From positions 3,935,501 through 3,999,500 of the forward strand of contig NC_134108.1 in NCBI RefSeq assembly GCF_040939455.1: 64,000 bases of DNA, given 5' to 3'. The notes under the pieces were generated by a model. It had not been told where the DNA came from. It ran no database searches and saw only the letters and a list, made by a program, of their open reading frames with translations. This document shows positions 53,700 through 64,000 of this stretch, piece after piece. Every line of letters starts with the position of its first letter. Position 1 is the stretch's first letter. A program made the translations under genes and the position numbers. Source of the stretch: Microcebus murinus. Lineage: Eukaryota > Chordata > Mammalia > Primates > Cheirogaleidae.

Positions 53700-56300
53700 C
53701 TTTGACTTAGGAGAAATCCGAGGTAACAGGGTCACCACCCAAATAAAAGGAAAGATGAGTACCTCCAGGCAGAAGTAGGACTTGAGCACTTACCTATGCA
53801 AGCAGGTGGAATACAAGGCCTCCAGTCAAGCAGGTAGGAAGAATTCAGCTAAAAATTGTGTCCAGTTTCTCAGAGGGTAAGAGTGGGATAAAGTGATTTT
53901 ATAGAACACCATTGAGCCATAATCTGAGGGAAGTTGATAGGCCATTGTAGGTTTTACTCCACCAGCCTATTGTGTGCCCATGAGAAAGACGAAGAGCAGC
54001 CTAAAGGAGAGGAGAACCCTGTTGTTGGAGTCTTGAAGAATGGTGTGGGCACCGCTGCAGGAAAGACATGAACCTCACCCAGTTACTTCTCCCCTAGGAA
54101 ACAAAAGCTTCTGCCCCTGGGGGAAAGGCAATAAGTACCATCAACCACAGAGATGACGCAGACTCATACTGACTGGTAGAAGAATAAATGTCCCCTGCTC
54201 CTGGGAGAGGTGCAGAAAACCATCTAGGACCCAGGCAACTAGAGCCCCCCTGGTGCTGGGAGAGAAGCAGGGTCAATTAGAAAACTCCACCAGGACCCAG
54301 GGCCTAAGACAGAGACTGAACAAGGAAGACAGAGAAGCCTCCTGCCTCTGTTGCTCAAGCGCCAAGTAAGGAGGCATTTCTACTGCTGAGGGAGGAACAG
54401 GAACATGAACCTAGACTCTTTCTGAGGTCTAGGTGCAAAGGCAAGACCTGAAGCTGTGGTTAGAGAGAAACATTGAAGAAATATCCTCAGGAAAATTATC
54501 CAGAATCTAAGCACAGGGTAACACTGGAGGAATTTGCATTTGACAGTACACTAAAGGCAGACATGGAAACAACAAATCCCAAGCCTAGATTGACTCCTAA
54601 CTAGATTAGTTTAATCCTCCTTACACCACCACTGATAATATGGCAGAAAAATAAGCATCCCCTCCTTATTCAAGCATAAATGCTACTACTCAAGACAGTG
54701 TCTAAGATATTGTCATGTACTCTGTGAACATCAATCAAAATTATAAAATTAAAAAAGAAACAAAACACTTCCAATATCAAAAGCAATCAATACAAAGATG
54801 ATAGAGATATTGGCGCTATCAGTGAGAGAATTCAAAATAACTATGATGTGTCCATAGTGTAAAAGGTAGACAATGTGCATGAATGTATGCAAAATTTTAG
54901 ACAAGAGAAAGGGACAAAAAGAAAGTCAAATGCGAATGCAAGGTGTGTTAATTTCCTATTGCTGCTACGCAAATTACTACAAAATTCATGATTTAAAACA
55001 ATACAAATGTATTATCCTATAGTTTTGCTTGTCATATCAAAAATACATCATATTGGGCTAACTTCAAGGTGTCGTTATGGCAATATTCCTTTCTGGAAGC
55101 TCTAGGTGGGGAGAATACATGTTCCTGCCATTTGCCATTTCTAGAGATTAACTGTGTTCTTTGGCTCCATGCCTCCTTTCTGTCTTCAAACCCAGGAAAG
55201 AGCAATTGAATCTTTCTAACATTACATCGCTCTGTCACTGATTTCAACTTTCTCTTCCACACTGAAAGGCCCTTTCAACTATATTGGGCCCACCCACATA
55301 ATCCAGTATAATCTCCCTATCCTAAATTTAGCTGATATGCTACATTAATTTTATCTACAAACTTAATTCCTATAATATACAATATATTGGAGGTTCTGGA
55401 GATTAGGATGTGAATATCTTTAGGGGCCATTATTTGGCTACTATTCACAGAGTAAAATAGATGGTAATAGAGAAGAAGGATTTCTTCAACAAGGTCATCA
55501 TCAGTTGACACGACACAGCTGAGGAAAGAATCAGTGAACTTGAAGACTGCTCAGTAGAAATTAGACTGAAACATAATGGAAAATAAAGAAGATGCTATTA
55601 AATAATTTAATTAGGGGTTAGGGGAGGTACAGAGCATCCATAAACTGTAGAACATATCCAAAGGTGTAACTTATATGTAACTGAAATTCTGGAAGGAAAA
55701 GATAGAGAAAATGGGCAAAAAGAAAGATTTGAAGAGACAATAGCTGAGAATTTTCCAAAGAAATGAAAATATCGAAGCACAGATTGAAAAAAGTTTAGAA
55801 AACATTAAGCCTGATAAATACAAAAAAGGAAAGAAAATCATCTGGGCTCTTCATATTCAAATCAGTAGGTTTACCAAAGCAGAAACACATTACAGAAGAA
55901 TGAAGATAACAATTAGAGGTGTCTTCCATCAGAAATTATGCAAGCCAGAAGACAATGGTGTTTCATACTTAAAGTGCTTAAAAAAATAATTGTCAATCTG
56001 GAATTCTATACCCAGCAAACTTCATTTCAAAAGCAAAGAACAAGTAAATACTGTTTCAGACAAGCAAAATCAAAGAAAATTCATACATTAAACATACACT
56101 ACAAGATAAAGAAATTTCTTGTAGCAGAGGATAATACCAAACAATCTTTCATCTGAAAAAAAGAAGGGAGGATTCCAAGAAGTGGTTAGAAGTAATATAT
56201 TTTTTCTTATCTTGAATAGCTATAAAAAATTATTGGCTGACCCAGAACAAAATTGGTTAATGAATTGTTCAATAGCATGAATAATAGTAAAATGTGTGAC
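53700..56300 (+). repeat. HAL1/L1M-type LINE copy, interrupted by an LTR
   Basis: ORF1-like sequence of an old L1 or half-L1 is visible after the LTR: GCTGAGGAAAGAATCAGTGAACTTGAAGAC (55518 on), GAGAATTTTCCAAAGAAATG, CATTACAGAAGAATGAAG, TTCTATACCCAGCAAACTTC and CTGTTTCAGACAAGCAAAA (to about 56080). Before the LTR, GAGAATTCAAAATAACTATG and earlier purine-rich sequence fit the upstream part. The 5' boundary is a guess. No ORF survives. Confidence 0.6.
54946..55446 (-). mobile_element. Ancient LTR-like repeat (MaLR/MLT1-like), antisense
   Basis: GTGTTAATTTCCTATTGCTG, CTGGAAGCTCTAGGTGGGG, TGGGCCCACCCACATAATCC, AATCTCCCTATCCTAAATTTAG and GGCCATTATTTGGCTACTAT follow a widespread old mammalian LTR-type repeat in reverse. 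The exact family is uncertain. It splits the HAL1-type copy. Confidence 0.6.
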
Positions 56301-56665
56301 AGAAATAACAAAAATGATGAGAGGGAGAAATGATAACTCTATTACTGTAAAGTGCTCACAATTCATGTGAAGCTATATATAATATTCAGAGGTAGAATGT
56401 GGTTAATTAAATTTTTGTATTGTAACCCAGAACAAATATTTTAAAAATTTTTTCAAACAGGTATAAAAATTAGCCAGTAGTGGTAATAAAATGGATTATT
56501 AATATTAAATAATACTACCTCTTACTTTCAGCCAAAAAACATCCTGTTTGATAAAATGAAGATATAAATAGGGCAATGAATGTGGAGAGAAGTACAGGGT
56601 AACACATATCGCCATGCATGGTCAAAGAACAGCAAATTTAAAACCTCTGAGGCTTATTTGAGTTT
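56301..56665. other. Unclassified AT-rich sequence
   Basis: No gene or named repeat; may be a decayed continuation of the HAL1/L1M copy. Confidence 0.35.
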
Positions 56666-56669
56666 CCAC

Positions 56670-56785
56670 TCTATTCTGAGTCTTCTTACATAGACAGTGA
56701 GCTCTTGCTCTGTTAACATTTGTATCTCAGCACCTGGAATAGTGTCTGGCTCATAGAACATACCCAATAAATTATTAAGCTTTGA
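56670..56785 (+). repeat. L2 3'-end fragment
   Basis: ACAGTGAGCTCTTGCTCTG, TTTGTATCTCAGCACCTGGA, ATAGTGTCTGGCTCATAGAA and CCCAATAAATTATT match the last 110 bp of L2. Confidence 0.8.
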
Positions 56786-59700
56786 AACTCTAAAATTTAA
56801 CATCTTTAGGCTTCTCTCCTCATCCTGTCATATGACATGTTTCTTTCAGAGTCCCTCCCATTTTATTGTATATTTGTATGTTTACTATAAATTGGAGAAT
56901 TATCACTTATAGCTTGGTTCTTTGAGCCCCATACTGTGTCATTACTCATTATTAAATATTTCCAAGAGAGAGGTTACTAATGCAGATAAAATATGATTTG
57001 TCTGTCCAGTAATAAAAGAGGATAAGCCATAGTGGAACATTCAGAAAAATATTTTTTCAGATAATAGCACTGAAAAAAAAAACAATAAAAATGTAAACTG
57101 TTTAAATTTTGCATTAGAAAATATAACACTAGTGTTGAAAATATGCATTGACGAAGGTGATTTATTGAATAAAAATTTGCATGTAAATTCTGTGTTATTA
57201 CTCTAAAGAAGCAGTTATTTGTATAAAAAATCATTTTGGGAATCTCATTATAGGAAAATATATATACTGGCAGTACTGCATCTAAGAAGCGTAACTCTTG
57301 CCAGGAATGCACATTAATCAGGATTCCCATAAGTTTTAAAAATATTTCTCAGACTGGCTGTCTCAAAAATTCTTGAGAAGAAATTCTTGAGCGAAGAATC
57401 CTTCACAAGAGTGGACCAGGGCTGTCCAAGAGCACGGAAACAGATGGCAGGTCTCTGCCAGGGACCTTGCAGAGGTCACAGTCCACTCGAGGATTTTATT
57501 AGTTGGGATCTGTTGTGTGTTGACTGGTATATTAGTTAGAACGTCTCTGTTGAAACAAATAGAAACCAATTAAAGTTCATGTATGCCCACATGCGGATTT
57601 GTCAGGCCACGCCGTGTCTCTGAGAAGCCAAGGCAAGAATGGACTCAGATATTCTTTCTCTGTCTCTCAATTCTGCTTTTCTTTCAGTGGCTCCTTTTTC
57701 TCTCTCTCTCTCTCTTTCCCAGTCCGCATGGCCATTCTGAGCCCTGAAGTACCTACCCTGTACCTACCATCACCCAGGTTACAGGCAATGACTCTCTTGG
57801 GCTCGATTGCATATCAGTGAATGTAGAGTACAGTTTTCTAGGGTTTTATTTGGCGCTCCCTCTTGGCTGAGGCTTACTGCTGGGAAGGGAGTGAGTTAAC
57901 GTGCAGAGTAGTGAGAGAGGAAGTTGACAGGCACCCTGTCAACAGGGTGGTTTAACACACAGTGGCACTGACACTGGCCGGTTGGTTGGAAGCGTGTTCT
58001 GCAGCGTGGTGCACCAGACTGACCATTCCTTGTGGAAGAGGCGGCAGTGCCGGCAGTGAGATGGCAGAAGGTGCACCTTGAGGGAGGCAGGCACCTTTCT
58101 CCAAACTTCCTTTCTTCTTTTCCATTTTCCCCAAGAAACAGAATCCAAAGACATATTCCCGGAAAGGATCCCTCTGGAACTCTAAACTGTCTATTCATTT
58201 TCAAAACTTTAATCCAGGAGTGTGTAATCTAGGCGTATGTGTGCACAATGATCAGAATTAGACAGACCCTAGTACAAGTGGTCGACTCACCCCTGACTGG
58301 CTATGTCAGCTTCCGTTTCTGATCTGTGCCAGGACTGCATGGTACAGTCCGTTTCAAGCCCCCGCCTGGGGCCTGGCGCATGGTGAATGCTCCCACCGCT
58401 CGCTCTAATGAGCGCGAGACTACCGATTTAGGGGAACCGGGGCTTTTATTTCTCTGCATATTGTTGTGCCCTGTTAATTATGGTTTGGAAAATTGCTCAC
58501 ATTTACGTTACCCCTAATTATATTAACAACTGAACCAAGATAATTATGCCGATAACTGAGTGACCCATTTTGGATGACCTGTTACGTGAATTAGTAAATT
58601 GTGTGAATAAGCGTTAAGAGAATCAGGACACCTACAACTGCTTCGCACATCTGGCCTAACAACTGGGGTCTATAAACAGCTACAGGAGCAGTTAAAACCT
58701 CAAAGCTGAATAGACCCTACTATTATTGGTGCCCTCCCCCCCCCCCCGAATAATGTCTTCATAAGCTCAGTTGTTACATTTTTAATAACTTGCAGGGTGA
58801 GCCACAGGTGCTTTGCAAGCATAATGCGGACAGGGGCAAAGGACAGAAGCTGGAGAGTGTTTTACTTTGTTCCATGTGCCAATAGCATGTGTGGTTTTTT
58901 TGTTTTAAAGATCTGATTAAAATAGGAGTCTTCTCCAAACACAGAGGGATATAACTATGCCTGCTAGAATGGAAAGCAACATTAGGTACACTGAGAAAAC
59001 TCAAAAGGTATCTGTATCAGGAGCTAGTGCTGTCCTTCTCAAAGTGGAGAAAATCTATTGCCCTAGAAACTGCAGTTCCTGGATAGGAAGAAAGTGATTT
59101 CAAGGGTTGCAAGAAAGAGCAGTTTGGACTAACCCAGAGCTATGAGGCTCCTAGGACAGGGGATTTATTATATTAATATCAATGATGGGCACTTGACCTC
59201 CCAGGAGAAAGGCTAAAGTCTTAAGAGGATCTGAATTAGAACTGCCTTCTGCAGCTTGCAGGCTGGAAGGTTACTGGAGATGGGGCTTCTGCTTGGACAA
59301 CTATCTCCCAGATTTCAAAACAGATCAGGAACGGGTTTCAACTGTCAGTGTAGTGAGTGCTTTCACAGATGTCTAAGCTTCCAGATACTTTCTCCTAAAG
59401 CACAGGCATAAAATAGTGTCATTTTGAAGTTCCTATTGATAGCTCAGGAACTTCTCACATTAATCGCTTAAAATATAGGCTGGACAATGTACTTGTGTGC
59501 ACCTCACTAGTTGCTAGGGAATAAAGAACAGAAAGACCACTGACCTATAATCAGAGCCTCTTTGAAAGTTCTTTTTTTGTTGTTGTTATTGACTGTTTCA
59601 ATTTTATTTCTTCAGTGAATATATACATATATATACATACACACTCTTATATACCTACCTAACATGCAAATTTACTATTCGTGACTTTGTACGCTGCCCT

Positions 59701-60449
59701 CATATTTTAGTGATTAATATGAAGACACCATAGTAATCATCCTACTTTTTAGACAAGACACACACTCTCTTTTGACAAACAGTAAAAACATATAGCTTAT
59801 CATAAGACGTAGACAATTTAAAAATTGTACAATGTCTAAACGCCATAATGTTCAATGTACTTAAAATTTTGAAATTAGATCTGAACAATGTTTATATTTT
59901 TCTAAATACATATCACTATTTACAAGAGGAAGATTAGGAACACTATTTTTCAAAATACCAATTTTACTTTGCTAACATTTATAGTAATGGATAGAAAATT
60001 TCTGGGTCCAGTGTTATACTGGAGCTGTTTTAATGAATCCTCAGAATAGTTTTGCAGATTGGCTCATTGCTCTTGTTCTTCAATTATTTTTCACATTTGT
60101 CTGTGTCCACTTTCTTCTTGATTATCCCTCGCTCTATACTGATTTCTAAAAGCAAAAAAACCCCAAGGCACTCCTCATTAAGTCCTGTTTCATTTCTTTA
60201 AAATTTTTCACAAATCTGCTTAGTATTGACAAACTCAAAGGCAGACACAAATATAATAGTGCTTTTTTGTTATTGTGTTCCCAAACTAAATCCAACCTTT
60301 GCTTGTTTTTTGAATAGTGCAGTATGCCAAGGACTATTGGTTAATGCTTTGCATACATCTGCCAATGTAAAAAGCAAACCTGTGTAGGAAATCAGAATAT
60401 ATTACCCCAAAATATTCCTCTTTGACCTAAGAATCATTTTGTAGAATTA
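56786..60449. other. Unclassified sequence with small simple repeats
   Basis: No gene recognised. Simple tracts: (CT)n at about 57697-57716, a C12 run at 58736-58747 and a TA/CA-rich tract at about 59617-59645. A CpG-containing block with TAATTA motifs at 58400-58690 is noted as a candidate conserved element. Confidence 0.4.
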
Positions 60450-60742
60450 TTTCTACAAAGAGAGCTACAAATGACTGAGGAAGGAAATTGCAGATGATGT
60501 AAACAAATGGAAAAACTTATCGTGTTCATGGGTGGGCAGAATCAACATTGTTAAAATGTCCATACACCCAAATTGATTTTCAGATTAAATGTAATCCCCA
60601 TCAAAATACCAATGTCATATTTTACAGATCTAGAAAAAATAATTCTGTGCTTCATTTGGAACCCGAAAAGAGCCTGAATAGCCAAAGTAACCATAAGCAA
60701 AAAGAACAAATCTGAAGGTATCACTTTGTCTTTAAGCTATAC

Positions 60743-60744
60743 TA
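60743..60744. repeat. TA target duplication (left)
   Basis: TA before CTGTGTTTCCCC; the second TA is at 61296-61297. Removing the transposon and one TA restores the L1 reading ...CTATACTACAAGGCTACAG. Confidence 0.8.
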
Positions 60745-61295
60745 CTGTGTTTCCCCCAGAATGAAAGTGTCTTATATTTAGTTTTCCTCAAGAAGACACC
60801 CTAAGGCTTATTTTCAGGGGATGCGTTATTTTTTTTTAAGTACGGTACAACAATCTACATTTATTCAAATATAGTTAAGTCGTCGTCTTCTGGAACATCA
60901 TCATAGCCACAGCTTTCCTTCTTCCCCCTGGGGACACACAATACCTAAGGTGGAGTGTCCCACTCCTCACTTCACTGAGGAGACTTTCCCCTCAAAGCCT
61001 CAGCTTGCAGCATGCAAAGGATGGCCAGGACCTGACGGGGAGCCGACCTTGTTGGTGGGGCTGCCCGCACCTTTCCAGTCACCTCTGGGATAGTAGCTGT
61101 CACGATGGGGCAGATGAGAAGGGCTGCTCATCTTCTTTACCGCTCTGCAACAAAATGCATGGGTTGTGCAGATATGCTGTGTAGCCACGTCCATCACTAG
61201 GTCTTATTTTCAGGGTAGGGCTTATATTGCACAAATGCTTAGAAATTCTGCTAGGGCTTATTTTATGGGTAGGTCTTATTTTCGGGGAAACATGG
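60745..61295 (-). mobile_element. TA-flanked Tc1/mariner-pogo-like non-autonomous transposon (551 bp)
   Basis: Imperfect terminal inverted repeats: CTGTGTTTCCCC (left) and CCATGTTTCCCC (right, complement). A TA duplication and a clean empty site in the host L1 place it among TA-targeting Tc1/mariner superfamily elements. Several direct copies of a TTATTTTC motif (for example GGCTTATTTTCAGGG) lie near the ends (60810-60830, 61201-61285). On the minus strand a short frame ends in an acidic tail (60861-60941), followed by AATAAA and an A-run, as though the element is a deletion derivative that kept the 3' end of its transposase gene. The family name is not certain. Confidence 0.8.
60861..60941 (-). 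pseudogene. Possible transposase C-terminal remnant (acidic tail)
   Basis: Minus-strand codons spell ...GKKESCGYDDVPEDDDLTIFE and a TAA stop at 60863-60861. An Asp/Glu-rich tail ending a protein just inside the terminus resembles the acidic C-termini of pogo/Tigger-class transposases. AATAAA (minus strand, about 60857-60862, overlapping the stop) and a T-run on the plus strand (60831-60838) follow. No catalytic DDE region remains. The assignment rests on position and composition, not on a database match. Confidence 0.4.
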
Positions 61296-61297
61296 TA
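61296..61297. repeat. TA target duplication (right)
   Basis: Second TA; see 60743-60744. Confidence 0.8.
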
Positions 61298-62439
61298 CAA
61301 GGCTACAGTAACCAAAATAACATGTTCATGGCACAAAAACAGAGACATAGCCAATAGAACAGAACAGAGAACCCAGATGTAAAACCATCCACATATTGCC
61401 ATCTGATCTTTGACAAAGTAGGTAGCAATACACACTGGAGAAAAGAATCCCTATTCAATAAATGGTCCTGGAAAAAATGAATAGCCACATGTAGAAGTTT
61501 TGAAGCAGGATCTATACCTCCACCACTCAGAATAATTAATTCAAGATAGATAACAGACTTAAATCTAAGACATGAAACCAAGAATTCTTGGAGAAAATGT
61601 TGGAAAAACTCTTCTGGATATTGGCCTATGTAAAGAATTCATGAAGACTTCAGCAAGGGCAAGGACAATCACAGCAACAACAAAAATAAATGAATGGGAC
61701 TTGATTAAATTAAAAAGCTTCTGTACAATCAAGAAAGCAATCAACAGAGCAAACAGACAACCTACAGAATGGTAGGAAATATTTGCATGTTATACATTCA
61801 ACAAAGGGCTAATAACCAGAATCTACAAAGAACTCAAACAAATGAGCAAGAAAGAATTAAAGAACCCCATTAAAAAGTGGGCAAACGACATGAACAGAAG
61901 CTTTTCAAAAGAAGATAGACTAATGGCTAATAAACATGAAAAAGTGCTCACCATCATTAATCATCAGAGAATACAGATCAAAACCACAATGAGATATCAC
62001 CTAACCCCAGTAAGAATAACTTTTATTAAAAAGTCCAAAAACAGTCATTGTTGGCATGGATGTAGAGAGAAAAGAAACACTTACACATTGTTGGTAGGAC
62101 TGCAAACTAGTGCAACCTCTCTGGAAAATAATATGCAGATTCCTTAAAGAACTAAAAATAATACCTACTATTTGATCCAGCAATCCCACTACTGGGTATT
62201 TACCAAAAGTAAAAGAAGTCATTTTATCAAAAAGACACTTAAACTAGAATGCTTATTGCATCACAATCACAAATATGTGGAATCAACACAAGTGCCCATC
62301 AATTCATGAGTAGATTAATAAAATGTTATATATGTACACCATGGAGTACTAATCCATGTAACCAAAACATGTATACCCCCATAATATTCTGAATTTTTTT
62401 AAAAAAAGAAGTCCAAATGTAACAAAAAATAATAAAAAA

Positions 62440-62930
62440 ATAAAAGCAGTTAAGAAGCAGCAACCTCAAGAAAAGCTTTCTGCTCTCCCTGTATTTGCCA
62501 AAAAACAGAACATAAATTTACAAAATTATCCCTTCTTCCCTCTCTCTCTACCAGGAAGAAAAAGAGTTAATCACCAGAGACAATTCTAGACCTTCACTAG
62601 CCTGGAATCTGCACTAGGAGAATCTACATAACAAACTTTTCTAACTAGCCCTTATGTCCATTAGTTTTCCAGATGTTTGCCCTCTCATAATTTGCTACCC
62701 TAAGAATCAAGGCCCTTTTCCTTTGTCTTGTTTCTTCTCTATAAATTTGCCGTTCCTTTGCTAAGGTAGAATATGAACTCAATTTCTAACCAAACCATCA
62801 AGTTACTCATCATGTTTAATAAACTTCTGTTTGTTTTTCTCTTGTCAATCTATCTTTTGCCAGTCTAATTTACAGGGCCCCAGCCAAAGAACCTAGGATG
62901 GGTAGAGAAATGAATTTTTCCTCCCTTACA
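62440..62930 (+). mobile_element. Solo LTR, ERV1-like
   Basis: The 3' part is clear: TTGTCTTGTTTCTTCTCTAT (a TATA-like CTATAAAT at 62741), AATAAA at 62818-62823, then TCTGTTTGTTTTTCTCTTGT, CAGGGCCCCAGCCAAAGAAC and an end at CTCCCTTACA, closing in the CA expected for a retroviral LTR. The 5' boundary is uncertain. It is a non-coding relic of an endogenous retrovirus with no internal genes nearby. Confidence 0.7.
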
Positions 62931-63013
62931 CCTGCGTTTTTACTTTTGACATGTTCTCTTCTAAGAACGCCATTTATACCAATCATGAGGTCAGAGGTTA
63001 AGTCTTGAGGACA

Positions 63014-63187
63014 CACCGTTAGGCAAACTGTGGCCATAGACCGTCTCCCTGTGGCTCAAAGTGAAGCTGCATTGGAATGCTGCCACTTCGGAACCATCTA
63101 TAGCTGCTTTCACACCACGATGGCAAAGCTGAATAGTTACAACAGAGACTGTACGGCTCTTCAAGAAAAAGTTTGCCAACCCCTACA
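63014..63187. mobile_element. hAT-type non-autonomous DNA transposon remnant
   Basis: The left GTTAGGCAAACTGTGGCCAT and right AAAAAGTTTGCCAACCCCTAC are complementary (GGCAAACT/AGTTTGCC), and the interior has CATCTATAGCTGCTTTCACAC and ACAACAGAGACTGTACGGC, matching an old mammalian hAT family. Non-coding. Confidence 0.75.
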
Positions 63188-63189
63188 CA

Positions 63190-64000
63190 GCGGAGACATT
63201 TTTTAAAAAATTTCATGTCTTTATGATATTACTAGAATTTTCAATTAACATTTGAATGCTCATTATGTGTATAGCTTTGTCCTTGGAACCCTAAGTCCAA
63301 TGAGTATCTGTTGAGATAAATACTTAAAAAACATCTCATTAATAGCTTTTCAGTCACCAGTGCCACAGCATTTTCTATCAGACTACTTGATAAGTGACCA
63401 CAGTAACAACATCTCTTTACTTTTTAATTACACTCAATTAATTGCAATGATGTCTAATCTAGTAATAAAAAAGCTCAAGACACCATCAAGTAGTGAAAAA
63501 TATAGTTTTCCTGAACTCTTTTTTCTTGGCACCTTCTGTGAATAAGTGTTATAAGTTTAATTGGTTTAATTACGCCAAACAAAATCTATAAGGAATATGG
63601 TAAATGCAATTAAAATTTAATCAGTTTATGTAGAACAGATACAATCCAAGTTTTCTCAAGCCAAATAAGCTCATAGTAATACTGTTGACCTACTCAGGAC
63701 ATAAAAGAGTTTCTGCATAATGCAGGTGATTATAGTCTCAGTTTGATGTACATAAATGAGAAAATAGGAAATAGTGTGCTGATTCAATCATTCAATTCAA
63801 CTAGCTTGCGTAGCTCAGGGAAATCATTAAAAATGGAACCAGCTATTGAATAATGACACATATTTCACACTCTCAGGGGACTTATACTTTTTTTCACATT
63901 GTTGCATGCTTTGGTGAAACATTAATTTATCTTTGGAGCAAGCAATTTTAAATATGTTTCTTTCTAAAAGATTAAATTAAGATTTCACCTGTGTATTTGT
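63190..64000. other. Unclassified AT-rich sequence to window end
   Basis: No gene or repeat identified; short open frames lack motifs. Confidence 0.4.

Larger units (their letters stand above)
60450..62410 (+). mobile_element. 5'-truncated, internally deleted L1, split by a DNA transposon
   Basis: ORF2-derived sequence starts near CTACAAATGACTGAGGAAGG (60470) and runs to CTTTAAGCTATACTA, where a TA-flanked transposon intervenes (60745-61295). L1 then resumes exactly with CAAGGCTACAGTAACC and continues through GTTGGCATGGATGTAGAGAG and CCAGCAATCCCACTACTGGG. At about 62350 it jumps from ACCATGGAGTACT to the very 3' end (CCATGTAACCAAAACATGT, CCCCCATAATATTCTGAA), missing a few hundred bases of ORF2 end and 3' UTR. 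Frames are broken throughout; short open stretches (for example 61842-62147) are ORF2 remnants. Confidence 0.9.

Noticed and set aside
57896..58204. 102-codon minus-strand frame
   Set aside because: No motif or conserved start; overlapping frames in the same stretch are equally long, suggesting chance.
60745..61295. piggyBac assignment for the element in the 60-kb L1
   Set aside because: The duplication is TA, not TTAA, and the termini are CTGTGTTTCCCC-like.

Overview
This window is a gene-poor, AT-rich stretch of mammalian nuclear DNA made almost entirely of transposable elements of different ages plus sequence I cannot classify. It most likely comes from a strepsirrhine primate, probably a lemur. 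Reasons: the Alu elements (19199-19520 minus, 41866-42202 plus) are dimeric primate Alus with the left-arm and middle-linker sequence typical of lemur/galago Alus; the young L1 copies end in the CCCCCATAATATG(C/T) type of 3' end that I associate with strepsirrhine L1; and there is a TTAA-flanked piggyBac-type element (38154-38393), a transposon class reported from mouse lemur. The species call is inference, not proof. I recognise no ordinary host protein-coding gene, rRNA, tRNA or CRISPR array.

Layout. 1-760: unclassified. 776-7535: a full-length L1 with 5' UTR promoter, an uninterrupted ORF1, an ORF2 broken by several stops and frameshifts, a G-rich 3' UTR, about 80-90 bp of 3'-transduced flank and a perfect 15-bp target-site duplication (TSD). 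10.06-10.83 kb: ancient hAT, Tigger-like and MIR remnants. 11.45-14.72 kb: a GC-rich composite retroelement joining an L1 5' UTR, nine copies of a 73-bp tandem repeat carrying CCGGAAGT (ETS-type) motifs, and the last ~370 bp of an L1, with ORF1 and nearly all of ORF2 absent. 15-18 kb: L2, Tigger and simple repeats. 18.19-20.43 kb: a reverse-oriented MaLR (ERVL) remnant with both LTRs and internal sequence, split by an Alu. 22.7-31.7 kb: L2 copies, MLT1 LTRs and a very short L1 3' end with a ~200-bp 3' transduction and its own TSD. 34.07-35.8 kb: antisense L1 pieces. 36.6-41.5 kb: L2-type repeats, the piggyBac element and unclassified sequence. 41.87-42.2 kb: Alu. 46.7-56.3 kb: old L1M/HAL1-type fragments, MLT1 pieces and an Alu monomer. 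60.45-62.41 kb: an L1 fragment cleanly interrupted by a TA-flanked mariner/pogo-like transposon, followed by an ERV1-like LTR and a hAT remnant.

How the parts relate. The only potentially functional machinery is L1's: ORF1 encodes an RNA-binding chaperone, but this copy cannot make a working ORF2 protein, and the composite element at 11.45 kb encodes neither, so it would have needed L1 proteins supplied in trans. Three separate L1-derived insertions appear to carry 3'-transduced flanks ending in their own polyadenylation signal. The 11.45-14.72 kb composite is the best candidate for something undescribed. Boundaries of old repeats are estimates made by eye.
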